Shown here piece after piece: positions 24,511-32,924 of a stretch of 40,490 nt of DNA. How positions within the stretch are numbered: the first letter of the stretch is position 1; the number at the start of each line of letters is the position of its first letter. The notes below the pieces were generated by a model. That model worked only from the letters and a program-made list of their open reading frames with translations. It had not been told where the DNA came from and searched no databases. The stretch lies in assembly GCF_004349055.1 (NCBI RefSeq), contig NZ_SMKX01000068.1, forward strand, positions 1 through 40,490. The letters run 5' to 3'. Source of the stretch: Kribbella antibiotica (GTDB lineage: Bacteria; Actinomycetota; Actinomycetes; Propionibacteriales; Kribbellaceae). A program made the translations under genes and the position numbers.

Positions 24511-24930
24511 GGGAGGACACTCTCCAACCTCGGCTACGGCCACCTCGGCGCCTACACCCGCCATGTCAAGGATCAGACGAACCTGCCGCTCTCGCTCCGT
24601 GCCCACACCTGTGTCAGCGACCCGCTGGTCAGCTGGCTCGTTCCGACGGCCCTCAGCTACGGTCGAGATCACAAGGGCATGCCGAGTTGGACCAAGGTCG
24701 TAGGTCGCCTCGCGATCCTTCTCGATCAACCGGATCACCCCGCCTGGCACGACAGCTACGCGGCGCGTGCACTACACGAGTGGCCGTCCACCGTCCCATC
24801 AGTGTCGCAGCTAACCGCGCAGCTCCTCACGGACCCGAGCAGCCTCCCTGAGCCCACACTCCAATGGCTCAGTGCACACTTTCTTTACTGCGCCGCGCCC
24901 CCTTATAGCCCCGACTTCAACGGGGAGTGA
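24510..24930 (+). pseudogene. C-terminal part of an unknown protein
   Basis: The plus strand reads NLGYGHLGAYTRHVKDQTNL, THTCVSDPLVSWLVP-like sequence (AHTCVSDPLVSWLVPTALSY), GMPSWTKVVGRLAILLDQPD and further natural-looking sequence to a TGA at 24930. No start codon or ribosome site is present, because the frame runs back into the DUF6069 relic on the opposite strand. About 138 residues remain. Family not recognised. Confidence 0.45.
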
Positions 24931-24961
24931 GCACGGTCACCAGGAGCTTGTTGTCATTCGT

Positions 24962-24981
24962 CACGCAACTGGAGTTGCGTG
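24962..24981. promoter_or_regulatory. 20-bp hyphenated palindrome
   Basis: CACGCAACT, two bases (GG), AGTTGCGTG: perfect 9-bp arms. It lies in the 166-bp gap between the truncated plus-strand gene and the NACHT gene's 3' end. The two-base centre argues against an RNA loop; a protein-binding site is more likely. Just beyond, the minus strand encodes a 24-residue frame starting MSDTDVLERALTACVATQLQ, perhaps another relic. Confidence 0.4.
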
Positions 24982-25096
24982 GCGACGCAGGCAGTCAGCG
25001 CCCGCTCCAGCACGTCGGTGTCTGACATGACGCTCGGCGGCAAGCTCAATGTCTACATCCTCGACATCTCAGGCCCGTCAAAGTGATCGGTGGGTG

Positions 25097-27214
25097 CTAC
25101 GCGGCAAAGTGCTCTTGGACTTCGCGGTGGCGGAACTGGGTTCTTGTTCCGGACATGCGAAGCAGGCCGGCGTCGTAGGCCCAGTCGAGAAACTCCGGAA
25201 GACGGCGAGGGAGGTCGTCGGCTCTGGAGCGAGCGAAGACGTACAACAGGTACTGCGGGTACCAGGCCGTGACGCCGGACACGGCGAAGCTGGCGACGAC
25301 CCCGAACACGAATCCGGAGACCACGGTGATGAGCGGCGAGCCCAGCTTCATCAGGCCGAACATCCCGGAGATCGCGAGTGCTGACAGAAGCGCGGATGTG
25401 ACGGCGTGACGGTGTGGCTCGCTGGGTTTCGTCGCGGAGTTGTGGATGACCGTGATCCCGTTAAAGAGCCCGATGCACAAGCCGGCCAGGGCGCCAAACA
25501 GCAAACCTGCTGTCAAGCCGAAGCCCAGGAGCCCGGCGAGGACACGCAGGATCTGCAGGGGCTCGGTTGGCCGGTCGTTGGTTGCCAGACCGAAGCCGAG
25601 CATGGCGATCATTCCCCAGCTCGGCCCAGCCTTGATCCCTGCCAACACGGCAGATCTCAGGCCACGCGACGTACGGCGTGAACCGGTCTGCCGGAGATCG
25701 GTCCTTCCCGGACGAAACGGCCGTCTGGACACCGCGAGATGCAGGATGCGACCAAACAGAATTGCCCAGCCAAGGGTCACGAGCGACCCTCCCGGTACGG
25801 GTGTGCCGGCCAGCATGGCTTTGAGGCCGACGTAGGAGGCTCCAAACATGATCGGGAGCAGAAGGATGAATGCTAGATGTCGGAACCTTCGGCCGGGCGT
25901 GCTGCCGTGACATTGCCACAGATCGTTGAGGGCGAAGTCCGAGGTCGACCCCTGTGCGCCGGTAAGGCTGGACAGGTGTCCGCTCAGCGTTTGCATCCAG
26001 CGTTCGACCTGAGCCGCCGTGTAGCGGGAACCATCCTTGCGGGGATATAGCTCTGTCACCGCTACGGTGAGCTGTCCGAAGAGATGCGCGTCCAGCTCGT
26101 CGGCCGGCAGTTCGCAGAGCTGTCTCGGGGCGGCCGTCGGATTCCGGTAGACGGTGAGCGCCAGGTAGAGGCGCAGTGGCGATGACAGGCATCTGGCTAG
26201 GCGCCCTCGTGGATGTGCGCGGATCTTGGCGAGAACCGGTCGCCAGCGCTTGCGGTCCGCGGCCCTCGGAAGACGATGCTCCAACCAGGCAATGACTTGG
26301 GCGCCGTCCAAAGGCTGCAGGGTGACGGCCGTGGCATCTTGCAACGCCTGGCCGACGACACCTTCGGTGATCTCGCGGTACCTCCTGGTCCGGCATGTCA
26401 CGATGACCGGGCCTGCATCCAGATTGAGTGCCGCCAGAACATCCCGTGCACGGCCTGGAGAGCTGCTTTCGGCATCCAGCTCATCGAGCCCGTCCAGTAT
26501 TGGGAGGATCCAGCCACCGGTGAGCAGCGCACTCGCAACCGTCGGCTCGACGTTGTAGGTCGAGACGAGCTCACCCGAGATCCAGCGGTCGAGCTCACGA
26601 CGCAACTCCGCGCTCGATTCGCCGGTGGCTGTGAACGCCGGGAGACTCATCCGCAGCGGAACTCGCAGCTGTAAGCCAGCTGGGGCAATCCGTAAGGCCG
26701 CGATCTGGTCGAGGAGGAGGCGCAGAGCCACGACGGTCTTCCCGGAGCCCGCCTCTCCGAGCACGACCAGGCGACCGACCGTCAGGGAACCGTAGTAGGC
26801 CTTGATGGTTGACAGTGTGCCTGTCTGTTCACCCCCGTCGCATCGCCACTCCACCAGCGACTCGTCGACCTGGGCGTAGCCGACGTTGGCCGGCAGCGGC
26901 TCACCTGTGTCGCCGAGGAGCTGAGCGAGAGCTCTGGCCTCGGTCGTCGAAACCACTGCAGCCAGCGCTCGCGCCTTCTCGGCGAGGATGGTCTCGTTGA
27001 TGACGGGCGGTCGTCCTCTGAACCCGGCCAGAGCAGTAGCGAGGCTGACCGTCAGGCCGAGCACGGTCGCAACGTCGGCGCCGTCCGACATTGCCGTCCG
27101 CCTCAACAACCACACCATCATCAGTACGACGAGCGCGGCGCTGCCTGCGCTGGCGAGGAGAGCTGACCGATAGGTCCACCGACGCCTACCCACTCTCTGC
27201 CCCCATACGATCAC
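25097..27214 (-). CDS. NACHT-domain NTPase with N- and C-terminal membrane segments
   Basis: The product is about 705 residues from GTG 27214 (GTG 27193 is also possible). Two helices near the N-terminus (SALLASAGSAALVVLMMVWL; VATVLGLTVSLATALAGF) precede the NACHT domain: P-loop GEAGSGKT (153-160), Walker B ILPILDGLDELD (236-247) and VIVTCRTRRY. From about residue 430 there are six or so hydrophobic helices, then a soluble tail (FLDWAYDAGLLRMSG). NACHT ATPases oligomerise on sensing a trigger, and several bacterial ones defend against phages; the membrane helices suggest membrane damage or signalling as output. It starts 22 bp after the remains of a HEPN gene on the same strand. Confidence 0.88.
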   Translation of the reverse strand: MIVWGQRVGRRRWTYRSALLASAGSAALVVLMMVWLLRRTAMSDGADVATVLGLTVSLATALAGFRGRPPVINETILAEKARALAAVVSTTEARALAQLLGDTGEPLPANVGYAQVDESLVEWRCDGGEQTGTLSTIKAYYGSLTVGRLVVLGEAGSGKTVVALRLLLDQIAALRIAPAGLQLRVPLRMSLPAFTATGESSAELRRELDRWISGELVSTYNVEPTVASALLTGGWILPILDGLDELDAESSSPGRARDVLAALNLDAGPVIVTCRTRRYREITEGVVGQALQDATAVTLQPLDGAQVIAWLEHRLPRAADRKRWRPVLAKIRAHPRGRLARCLSSPLRLYLALTVYRNPTAAPRQLCELPADELDAHLFGQLTVAVTELYPRKDGSRYTAAQVERWMQTLSGHLSSLTGAQGSTSDFALNDLWQCHGSTPGRRFRHLAFILLLPIMFGASYVGLKAMLAGTPVPGGSLVTLGWAILFGRILHLAVSRRPFRPGRTDLRQTGSRRTSRGLRSAVLAGIKAGPSWGMIAMLGFGLATNDRPTEPLQILRVLAGLLGFGLTAGLLFGALAGLCIGLFNGITVIHNSATKPSEPHRHAVTSALLSALAISGMFGLMKLGSPLITVVSGFVFGVVASFAVSGVTAWYPQYLLYVFARSRADDLPRRLPEFLDWAYDAGLLRMSGTRTQFRHREVQEHFAA

Positions 27215-27236
27215 CCTAAGTGTTGCGGCGGGGAAT

Positions 27237-27760
27237 CTAGCAAGTAGCAGCGTCGGTTTGCTCGCTGTCCGGGAAGAGCTCGGCGACGACGAAGTGCTCC
27301 GTCGGCCGTTCCAAGCGTCCACACCGGTTGTTTGCCGTCGTGGACGAAGTCATTTCGGATCTGGCGGCCCGCATCGAGGGTCGAACAGACCTCGGGGGGA
27401 CAGGATGCCCCTCTCCTGCGTGGCAGTGATCAGTTCTTTGAACGACCCCGGTTGCTCCAGCCGTAGCTTCAACGCCGTCTCGACGGCGTTGATCGCCCAG
27501 GCGCACGAGGTCGCAATGAATTCGTACACGTAGAAGCCGTGTGCGAACATCTCACGCGACGTCTTCAACAACATCGCCGGACCTTCCGGTGTGGTAGCTG
27601 TGACGGGCCAGGTCTCCGTCTGCTTCTGGAAGCGACGGAATGTCGCCGGCACCGGCCTGCCCTGGGAATCCAGACCCCCGATGAAGAGCCGCATGCGCTC
27701 ATCAGGTGTCGGCCCAGCGTGTTCGCCAAGGTCGGCACCTGGCGGAGTCCACAGCGTCAT
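27237..27760 (-). pseudogene. HEPN-domain gene with frameshifts, upstream of NACHT
   Basis: From ATG 27760 the frame reads MTLWTPPGADLGEHAGPTPD, AHGFYVYEFIATSCAWAINA and VETALKLRLEQPGSFKELIT, then ends early. Removing one C from the run of six (G-run on the plus strand, about 27393-27398) restores ERGILSPEVCSTLDAGRQIR followed by NDFVHDGKQPVWTLG. RNDFVH is the R-x4-H catalytic motif of HEPN ribonucleases, in the usual helical context. A second shift near 27300 gives the ending HFVVAELFPDSEQTDAATC with a TAG. HEPN RNases act in toxin-antitoxin and abortive-infection systems. As read the gene is broken; sequencing error in the homopolymer is possible. Confidence 0.7.
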
Positions 27761-27942
27761 GACTAGAGGCTAGGGCTGGACGTGCCGTATGGCCTAACAC
27801 TTCTTGGCCGTGGCTCGACGCGCCCGGTAGGCGGCTGGGCGGCAACTGGCGGAGCAGTACGTCGGTGGCCGACCGGTATCGCTAGGCGCGAGCTGCGGAA
27901 TCTCTTACCGGCAAGCGATTCTGCGCATCAGCGACAATCACC

Positions 27943-27965
27943 GATCAGCTTCGGCTGCAAATCAG
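27943..27965 (+). repeat. Left copy of a 23-bp imperfect direct repeat
   Basis: It matches 30540-30562 at 20 of 23 positions and shares the exact core GGCTGCAAATCAG. The two copies bracket the tRNA-like relic and the Mrr-like gene. Confidence 0.5.
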
Positions 27966-28225
27966 TCATTGCGGAGTTCGCCGAGTGGACGGGGCGCAGG
28001 CTCTAGATAAGTCGTCAAGGTACGCGTTGGGCCTCGGCCATCAGGTAGGAACATCTTACTCGGAGGCGGGTCCCGACAGTCTGCGTCCCCGAGCTTCTGG
28101 GCCTGCCATCGTTGGCGAGCCGGCTGCGGCGCGATCCAGTCGAAGCCGGGCGCATCGGTGACAGGGACTCACGGTTTTACTCATTGGATTGAGCGGCATA
28201 CGGCGGTCAGTTGTGGCCAACGACA

Positions 28226-28248
28226 GTCACTCTCCATTGGAGAGTGAC
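28226..28248. promoter_or_regulatory. 23-bp hyphenated palindrome upstream of the Mrr-like gene
   Basis: GTCACTCTCC, three bases (ATT), GGAGAGTGAC: perfect 10-bp arms. It lies about 275 bp upstream of the Mrr-like start, in DNA without a gene. It may be an operator, a terminator stem, or an integrase/excisionase arm site. Confidence 0.45.
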
Positions 28249-28274
28249 CAAGTCAGCGACAACTTCCGAGCATC

Positions 28275-28346
28275 GCCGAGGGACAACAGCAACCCTGGTC
28301 CGGTAAAGCAGTGGTTAGGAGTTCGAGTCCCGACCCTTCGGCGCAC
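28275..28346 (+). other. Degenerate tRNA-like segment, possible attachment-site relic
   Basis: GTTCGAGTCCCGACCCTTCGG (from 28321, shown without its flanks) looks like the T-loop and acceptor end of a tRNA. GCCGAGG at 28275-28281 can pair with CTTCGGC at 28336-28342 as an acceptor stem, but there is no D-arm, the T-stem is mismatched and U33 is missing. A working tRNA is therefore excluded. Tyrosine integrases often use the 3' end of a tRNA gene as core site, and one is encoded 3.2 kb to the right. Confidence 0.35.
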
Positions 28347-28521
28347 AGATCCGGAACCAGGCATCCTCTCCGACGGCCAGGGCCTGGGTCTCCACCCGCT
28401 CTGACACGGACAACCTCCCGTCCGACAGCCAGTGCAGTGTCGTGCGAGGCGAGATCCGGGCGGGAGAGATCCCGTTCATTATGGGGAGCAAGTCGCATAC
28501 TGGCGCGATTGGAGAATGAAG

Positions 28522-30369
28522 ATGGCTCGAGTTGAGTGGTCGGCGCTCAGCGGTGAAGAGGTCGAGACGGTCCTCGCCAACCTGATGTACAACTGGAACG
28601 AACACGCGCTGCGGATTCGCCCGTCGCAAGGCGACTTCGGCATCGATGTCATCGTGCCGACGAGCCACACACCCGCTCGGTGGGACGTTTACCAGGTCAA
28701 GAAGTTCGCAACCAATCTGGATACGAACCAGAAGGCCCAGATCGACAAGTCATTTCGCCGTGTCCTGATTGCACTGGTGCGTGGGAAAGTGCCCCTCAAC
28801 GACTGGTACCTGGTGACGCCGCTGGATCCCACGTTGAACAATCTGCAGGACTGGTTCGAGGAGACCCCGGCTCGGGCTGTTGAAGCGCTCGCCGAGGACA
28901 GCGATCTGGAGGTCACAGCCGCCGAGCTGGACACGATCAACGAATGGCTCGAAGCACCGGACCGGATCATCGCCTGGAAGGGGCTCAACTTCTGCGAGAC
29001 TCTCGCGGGGGATTATCCAAGGGTCATCGACTACTACCTGCACGGCGGCCGCGACCGCTTGCGAGATGCGGTAGCGGATCTTGCCGCCCTGCTCCGGGTG
29101 GACTCCGCTCTCCGAGTTCACGACTCCGCTGCGCCCGGCGAAGGATCGGCTGCAGTCCTCGAGCCAGGCGACATCCGTGACCATCTCTCACGACTGGATC
29201 GGGTCCTCGATACGGATCCCCACTTTCGCTACGGCTACAGCCTCGACCTCAGACCGCCTGATCTGCACTCCGAGCCGCGGCTGGTCGCCGCGACACAAGA
29301 ACAGATCTCCGATGATCGATGGCTGACGGTCAAGATCTACGCACGGTCGCCACAGTCGCTGGAAGAACGTCCAATCCCGATGAAACTCGAGTTCAGCTTC
29401 GAGGACGACGACGAGGACCGGGCCGCCTTCGAGACTTGGCGCAAGTACGGCAAGCCCTTTGAAGGCGCCGCTTCGTTCAGCGTCCGACTTCCAGGTGGCT
29501 TGAGCACGGACGGCGAGGTCGGACGTATTCGGCTATCGCCGGCTGCAGTCGAGGGAGCGGTACATCGCAGGCGTCTGCGCATCGTCGATCCAGATGGCAC
29601 GAGCCTGGCTGAGCTGACATTCACGATGTCATCGGCTACCGGTTTGGACAGGACTGGTAGCTGGGGCCAGGGCTCCGACGAGTCCGGCGTGCTGAGCGCC
29701 GAATTCTTGCTGGACGGCACCGCGCTAAGCGGCACCTGCAACTTCACGCTTGCGCCGGTGGCAGGCCTGGATGCGCGGAAGGTCCTTCCGGCACTCCGAT
29801 TCGCAGCTGCCCTCACCACCCCGAATACCCTCCAGGCCTCCACTGAGTACGGCCCGTTCCGTGACTTCTCCGCGATCCCCGCCGGCGATCCACTCGCTGA
29901 GCCCGCGCTTGCTGGTTTCGTGGAAGACCTCGACACAATCCAGACAGTCACAAATGTCCCTGTGCAGGTACCTGATGTCGAGATATTGAGCTCCGAAGAC
30001 ATCCGCCAGATTCGCCGGGCAGCCTCGCTGATCCGCGGCAAGACGTCGGTCGGCAGCTGGACCGACTTGACGTTCGAAAAGCATGAAGAGATCGCCCTCA
30101 ACCCGGGCGACCACTACCAGATTTCACTGTTCGAACCGCTATCCGCGCCCATCAACAGCACGACCCTGCCCCTCGGCTACATGGATCGAACCGCCTTGTC
30201 GGCGCAAGTCGATTCAGTCGACGGCAACACGGTCCGCATCGTTCCGCACTCGAGTGATGCCGTCTACTCCAACTTCGCTCCAGAGCTTCCAGCAGAACTC
30301 AACGGACAGAGGGCCGTCCGCTTCCGCCCGGCAGAGGAACCACAAGTCACGGTAGACACGGCCGAATGA
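28522..30369 (+). CDS. Mrr-like nuclease-fold protein with long unknown C-terminal region
   Basis: The product is 615 residues. The N-terminal about 110 residues carry a restriction-endonuclease-like core: EWSALSGEEVETVLANLMYN (helix with acidic residue), SQGDFGIDVIVP (Asp42) and DVYQVKKF (Gln58-x-Lys60), the Q-x-K variant of PD-(D/E)xK in Mrr enzymes. The remaining 500 residues are soluble, rich in beta-type segments, and not recognised. The start at ATG 28522 is preferred over 28516 because GGAG is 7 bases upstream. It lies between the HEPN-NACHT pair and an integrase; a role in defence against foreign DNA is likely but not shown. Confidence 0.72.
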   Translation: MARVEWSALSGEEVETVLANLMYNWNEHALRIRPSQGDFGIDVIVPTSHTPARWDVYQVKKFATNLDTNQKAQIDKSFRRVLIALVRGKVPLNDWYLVTPLDPTLNNLQDWFEETPARAVEALAEDSDLEVTAAELDTINEWLEAPDRIIAWKGLNFCETLAGDYPRVIDYYLHGGRDRLRDAVADLAALLRVDSALRVHDSAAPGEGSAAVLEPGDIRDHLSRLDRVLDTDPHFRYGYSLDLRPPDLHSEPRLVAATQEQISDDRWLTVKIYARSPQSLEERPIPMKLEFSFEDDDEDRAAFETWRKYGKPFEGAASFSVRLPGGLSTDGEVGRIRLSPAAVEGAVHRRRLRIVDPDGTSLAELTFTMSSATGLDRTGSWGQGSDESGVLSAEFLLDGTALSGTCNFTLAPVAGLDARKVLPALRFAAALTTPNTLQASTEYGPFRDFSAIPAGDPLAEPALAGFVEDLDTIQTVTNVPVQVPDVEILSSEDIRQIRRAASLIRGKTSVGSWTDLTFEKHEEIALNPGDHYQISLFEPLSAPINSTTLPLGYMDRTALSAQVDSVDGNTVRIVPHSSDAVYSNFAPELPAELNGQRAVRFRPAEEPQVTVDTAE

Positions 30370-30380
30370 CAACCTGACCG

Positions 30381-30406
30381 GCCCTCACCAGAGGGCATCA
30401 TGCCCT
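30381..30406 (+). terminator. Overlapping hairpins after the Mrr-like gene
   Basis: GCCCTC-ACCA-GAGGGC (30381-30396) and AGGGCAT-C-ATGCCCT (30392-30406) are alternative stems starting 12 bases after the TGA. Outer CCGGCC/GGCC bases can add further pairing. A termination role is likely; the mutually exclusive stems could also be an attenuator-like structure. Confidence 0.55.
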
Positions 30407-30464
30407 GCTCCGGCCAGAGGACACCTCTTTACGCACCTCAATCAGCGCGAGAGGATGAGCAGCA

Positions 30465-30578
30465 ATGACAACTACTGAGCACCTGTTCATCACCAGCTCC
30501 GTTACCAGCAAGGGTTTCTACTCATCTTCGGCAACCCGTGATCAACCTGGGCTGCAAATCAGCGGGTTCGGGGTTTGA
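30465..30578 (+). CDS. Possible 37-residue small protein
   Basis: ATG 30465 opens MTTTEHLFITSSVTSKGFYS and runs 37 residues to a TGA. GAGAGG lies about 10 bases upstream. The right copy of the 23-bp repeat forms the 3' part of the frame. No family is recognised; it may be chance or the remains of a longer gene. Confidence 0.25.
   Translation: MTTTEHLFITSSVTSKGFYSSSATRDQPGLQISGFGV
30540..30562 (+). repeat. Right copy of a 23-bp imperfect direct repeat
   Basis: It shares the core GGCTGCAAATCAG and 20 of 23 positions with 27943-27965. The core can fold as GCTG-CAAAT-CAGC in this copy. Confidence 0.5.
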
Positions 30579-30608
30579 GCGCCTGACGGCTGCCGAGGCA
30601 GCGAGGGG

Positions 30609-31436
30609 CTACGCCGCTGGACGTTCGAATCGGGTCATGCCCTCGGTTGCGACAAGGAATACCCATCGGCTGAACTCCACCATCAGCCATAGGTGCGTGA
30701 CGCCGACGGGTAGCGGCGGGCTAGTCGGCGGCATGACGTCCCGGAGGGCGAGAGCCGAGAAGACTGAATACGGCAAGGCCGTCATGCCGCAGACCAGAAA
30801 GAGATGCCGTTCTGTCTGCCCCGACCTCACCAGCTTCGCGACGTGACGCTGAACGTTCTCCAGACCCAGAAGGTCCTGGAAGACCTCACCGAATTCATTC
30901 AGGGTCTCGCTGGTTCCTCCGCCGATCGAGCCAGGCGTGACGTTGAATGGAACTTCGCGGCCGTCGCTCACCTTGGGCAGATCAGGTGATCCGTACATGT
31001 CGACGGACGACCGCATCAACCAGTTGATGTCCGAGTTCGCTGGCCACAACTCGTAGGCGTACCTGGGCTCCCGAATTCCGGCGGCTTCACAGGCCAGGAT
31101 GATTCGCTCACACCGGGCGTCCAACTCCGGCAAGTCGCGTGGGTCGCCGACGGTTGCCGACCAAGTCCAGTTACCTGGGTTGGGCAGGGCTTTGTTCTCC
31201 AGGAGACTGTTGAGTTGCCGGGCACGCGGCATCGCCTCGGACGTCACCTCCAGTGCGGCCTCACGGCCGTCGGGGTACCGCAGCAGGAAGTCGACCGCGC
31301 CCTGACGTCCGCAACAGTCGCGCTGTTCGGCTGTGACGCCGCCGCCCAGGAGCACCGGGACCAAGTGGTAGGCAGCCCGTTCAGCTGAATCACTGAGGTC
31401 CGGCTCGTGTGGAGGCGAGCACCCTTCCGTACGCAC
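30609..31436 (-). CDS. Hypothetical protein with a weak nuclease-like strand pattern
   Basis: The product is about 275 residues from a GTG at 31436 (start uncertain). Near the N-terminus QGAVDFLLRYPDGREAALEV (Asp49, Glu63) has the D-x13-E strand spacing of restriction-like folds, but the expected Lys is replaced (EVTSE). The C-terminal end is aliphatic and aromatic (VTHLWLMVEFSRWVFLVATE). It is convergent with the Mrr-like gene and divergent from the integrase gene by 134 bp. Function unknown; its position suggests cargo of a mobile element. Confidence 0.6.
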   Translation of the reverse strand: MRTEGCSPPHEPDLSDSAERAAYHLVPVLLGGGVTAEQRDCCGRQGAVDFLLRYPDGREAALEVTSEAMPRARQLNSLLENKALPNPGNWTWSATVGDPRDLPELDARCERIILACEAAGIREPRYAYELWPANSDINWLMRSSVDMYGSPDLPKVSDGREVPFNVTPGSIGGGTSETLNEFGEVFQDLLGLENVQRHVAKLVRSGQTERHLFLVCGMTALPYSVFSALALRDVMPPTSPPLPVGVTHLWLMVEFSRWVFLVATEGMTRFERPAA

Positions 31437-31570
31437 CTCTCAATGGTGCCACGATGCTCCAGCAAGTACCGCCAATTTCTCCCTGGGCGGCCGATCACCG
31501 CTAGCCGCGCACAGAAACCTCCCCAGTCCAGACGTTGAGCGCCGTCGACTCGGTGATTGGGAGGTAGGCG

Positions 31571-32884
31571 GTGGCGTATGCGAAGGATCAGTGGACACGG
31601 GCGGTTACACAGGCGGACGGAAAGGTCACGCGGGAGCGGAATGACGCCCGGTGGGGGCGGGGGAAGCGGTGGTTGGGGGTTTGGATCGACCCTCGGGGAG
31701 CTGAGCGGTCTAAGGCTTTCGCGACGAAGACAGAGGCGTTGCGGTATGCGTCGGGGAAGGAGACGGATAGAGATCGGGGGGACTACCTGGATCCGAATGC
31801 TGGGAAGGTTCGGCTCGAGGAGATCTGGGCGCGGTGGATCAAGTCTCGGACGATCGACCCGGCCAGCGCGATTCAGTACGAGTCTAAGTGGCGGCTTCAT
31901 GTTGCGCCGACTTTTGGGAAGCGGATGGTCAAGAGCATCTTGCCGTCCGAGATTGCGGTGTGGCTGACAGACTTGATGACGACATACGGGCCGTCGACGG
32001 CTCGTAGTGCGTTTCTGGTGCTGAACGGGTGTCTCGAGCTTGCGGCGGCCGATGAGCTCATCAAGCGGAACCCGGGGCAGTCGAAGGTCGTGAAGAAGCC
32101 GCCGAGGCGGTTTTCGCAGGTCGTTGCCTGGGCGGACGAGACAGTCGAGCAGATCATCGCGGCTCACCCAGAGCGGTACCGGCTCATCCCGACCATTGGG
32201 TCGGCTGCGGGGCTGCGTCAGGGTGAGCTGTTCGGGCTGGCGCTTGAGGACTTCGACTTCGACGAAGGCGTGATCAGAGTCCGGCGGCAGATCAAGCGAC
32301 TCGGGCAAGAGTGGATCTATGCACTGCCGAAGAACGACAAAGAGCGCATCGTTCCGATGTCACCGCGCCTGGCCGAGTTAGTCAAGGAACACATCAAGAC
32401 GTTCGGTACGACGAACATCACTCTGCCGTGGGAGCAAGTCGACGGCGAACTACGGACGCATGCGCTTCTCTTCACCTGGGGTGACGACAGGGCGCTCCGG
32501 GCCGATCTGTACAACCTGCTGGTCTGGAAGCCGGCGATCGTCGCTGCGGGCGTCATCCCGCCACCGGCCAAGGACAAGCGAGGCCGGAAGCACTACCAAG
32601 CTGACTACACAGCCGGCATGCATGCTCTACGCCACTACTTCGCCAGCATCACCCTCGCCGACGGAGTCAACATCAAAGAGCTCTCCGAGTATCTCGGTCA
32701 CTACGATCCGGGCTTCACTCTGCAGATGTACACGCATATGCTTCCCTCGTCCCACGACCGGGCCCGTCAGGCCGTGGACCGTCGGCTCGAGCGACTTGGT
32801 TTGCGGCTGACGGAGCAGCGACGGAGCAGGCCCGAAATCGTGGCTGGCTACGAGGAACCCGAGCTGGGTCCGGAGCTGGTCTGA
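31571..32884 (+). CDS. Tyrosine recombinase (phage/ICE-type integrase)
   Basis: The product is 437 residues from GTG 31571, with GGGAGG 6 bases upstream. Order: AP2-like arm-binding N-terminus (about 1-75), SAM-like core-binding domain (to about 180), then the catalytic domain with Arg in AAGLRQGELFG (near 217), HALRHYF (H-x-x-R near 352-355), LGHYDPG and the nucleophile Tyr in LQMYTHML (near 387). It catalyses site-specific integration and excision. No excisionase, replication or transfer gene is visible nearby, so the element is reduced. The attachment site may be the tRNA-like relic near 28.3 kb or a sequence between 32885 and 32925. Confidence 0.95.
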   Translation: MAYAKDQWTRAVTQADGKVTRERNDARWGRGKRWLGVWIDPRGAERSKAFATKTEALRYASGKETDRDRGDYLDPNAGKVRLEEIWARWIKSRTIDPASAIQYESKWRLHVAPTFGKRMVKSILPSEIAVWLTDLMTTYGPSTARSAFLVLNGCLELAAADELIKRNPGQSKVVKKPPRRFSQVVAWADETVEQIIAAHPERYRLIPTIGSAAGLRQGELFGLALEDFDFDEGVIRVRRQIKRLGQEWIYALPKNDKERIVPMSPRLAELVKEHIKTFGTTNITLPWEQVDGELRTHALLFTWGDDRALRADLYNLLVWKPAIVAAGVIPPPAKDKRGRKHYQADYTAGMHALRHYFASITLADGVNIKELSEYLGHYDPGFTLQMYTHMLPSSHDRARQAVDRRLERLGLRLTEQRRSRPEIVAGYEEPELGPELV

Positions 32885-32924
32885 TGATTCCTGCAGCCAG
32901 CTCCGGATCCCTTTGTCTACAAGG

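Larger units (their letters stand above)
27761..28521. other. Gene-poor region of about 760 bp
   Basis: No convincing intact gene is seen. The stretch holds a 23-bp imperfect repeat copy (27943-27965), a 23-bp hyphenated palindrome (28226-28248) and a tRNA-3'-like relic (28275-28346). A 54-residue minus-strand frame (28315-28479, MNGISPARISPRTTLHWLSD to GRDSNS) is protein-like and ends inside the tRNA-like segment, but it lacks a ribosome site. Confidence 0.5.

Noticed and set aside
28275..28346. Intact tRNA gene
   Set aside because: An acceptor stem and T-loop-like sequence can be drawn, but the D-arm, a paired T-stem and U33 are missing.
31244..32308. 354-residue minus-strand open frame over the integrase
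   Set aside because: Proline-arginine-rich shadow; the plus strand encodes the integrase with all catalytic residues.
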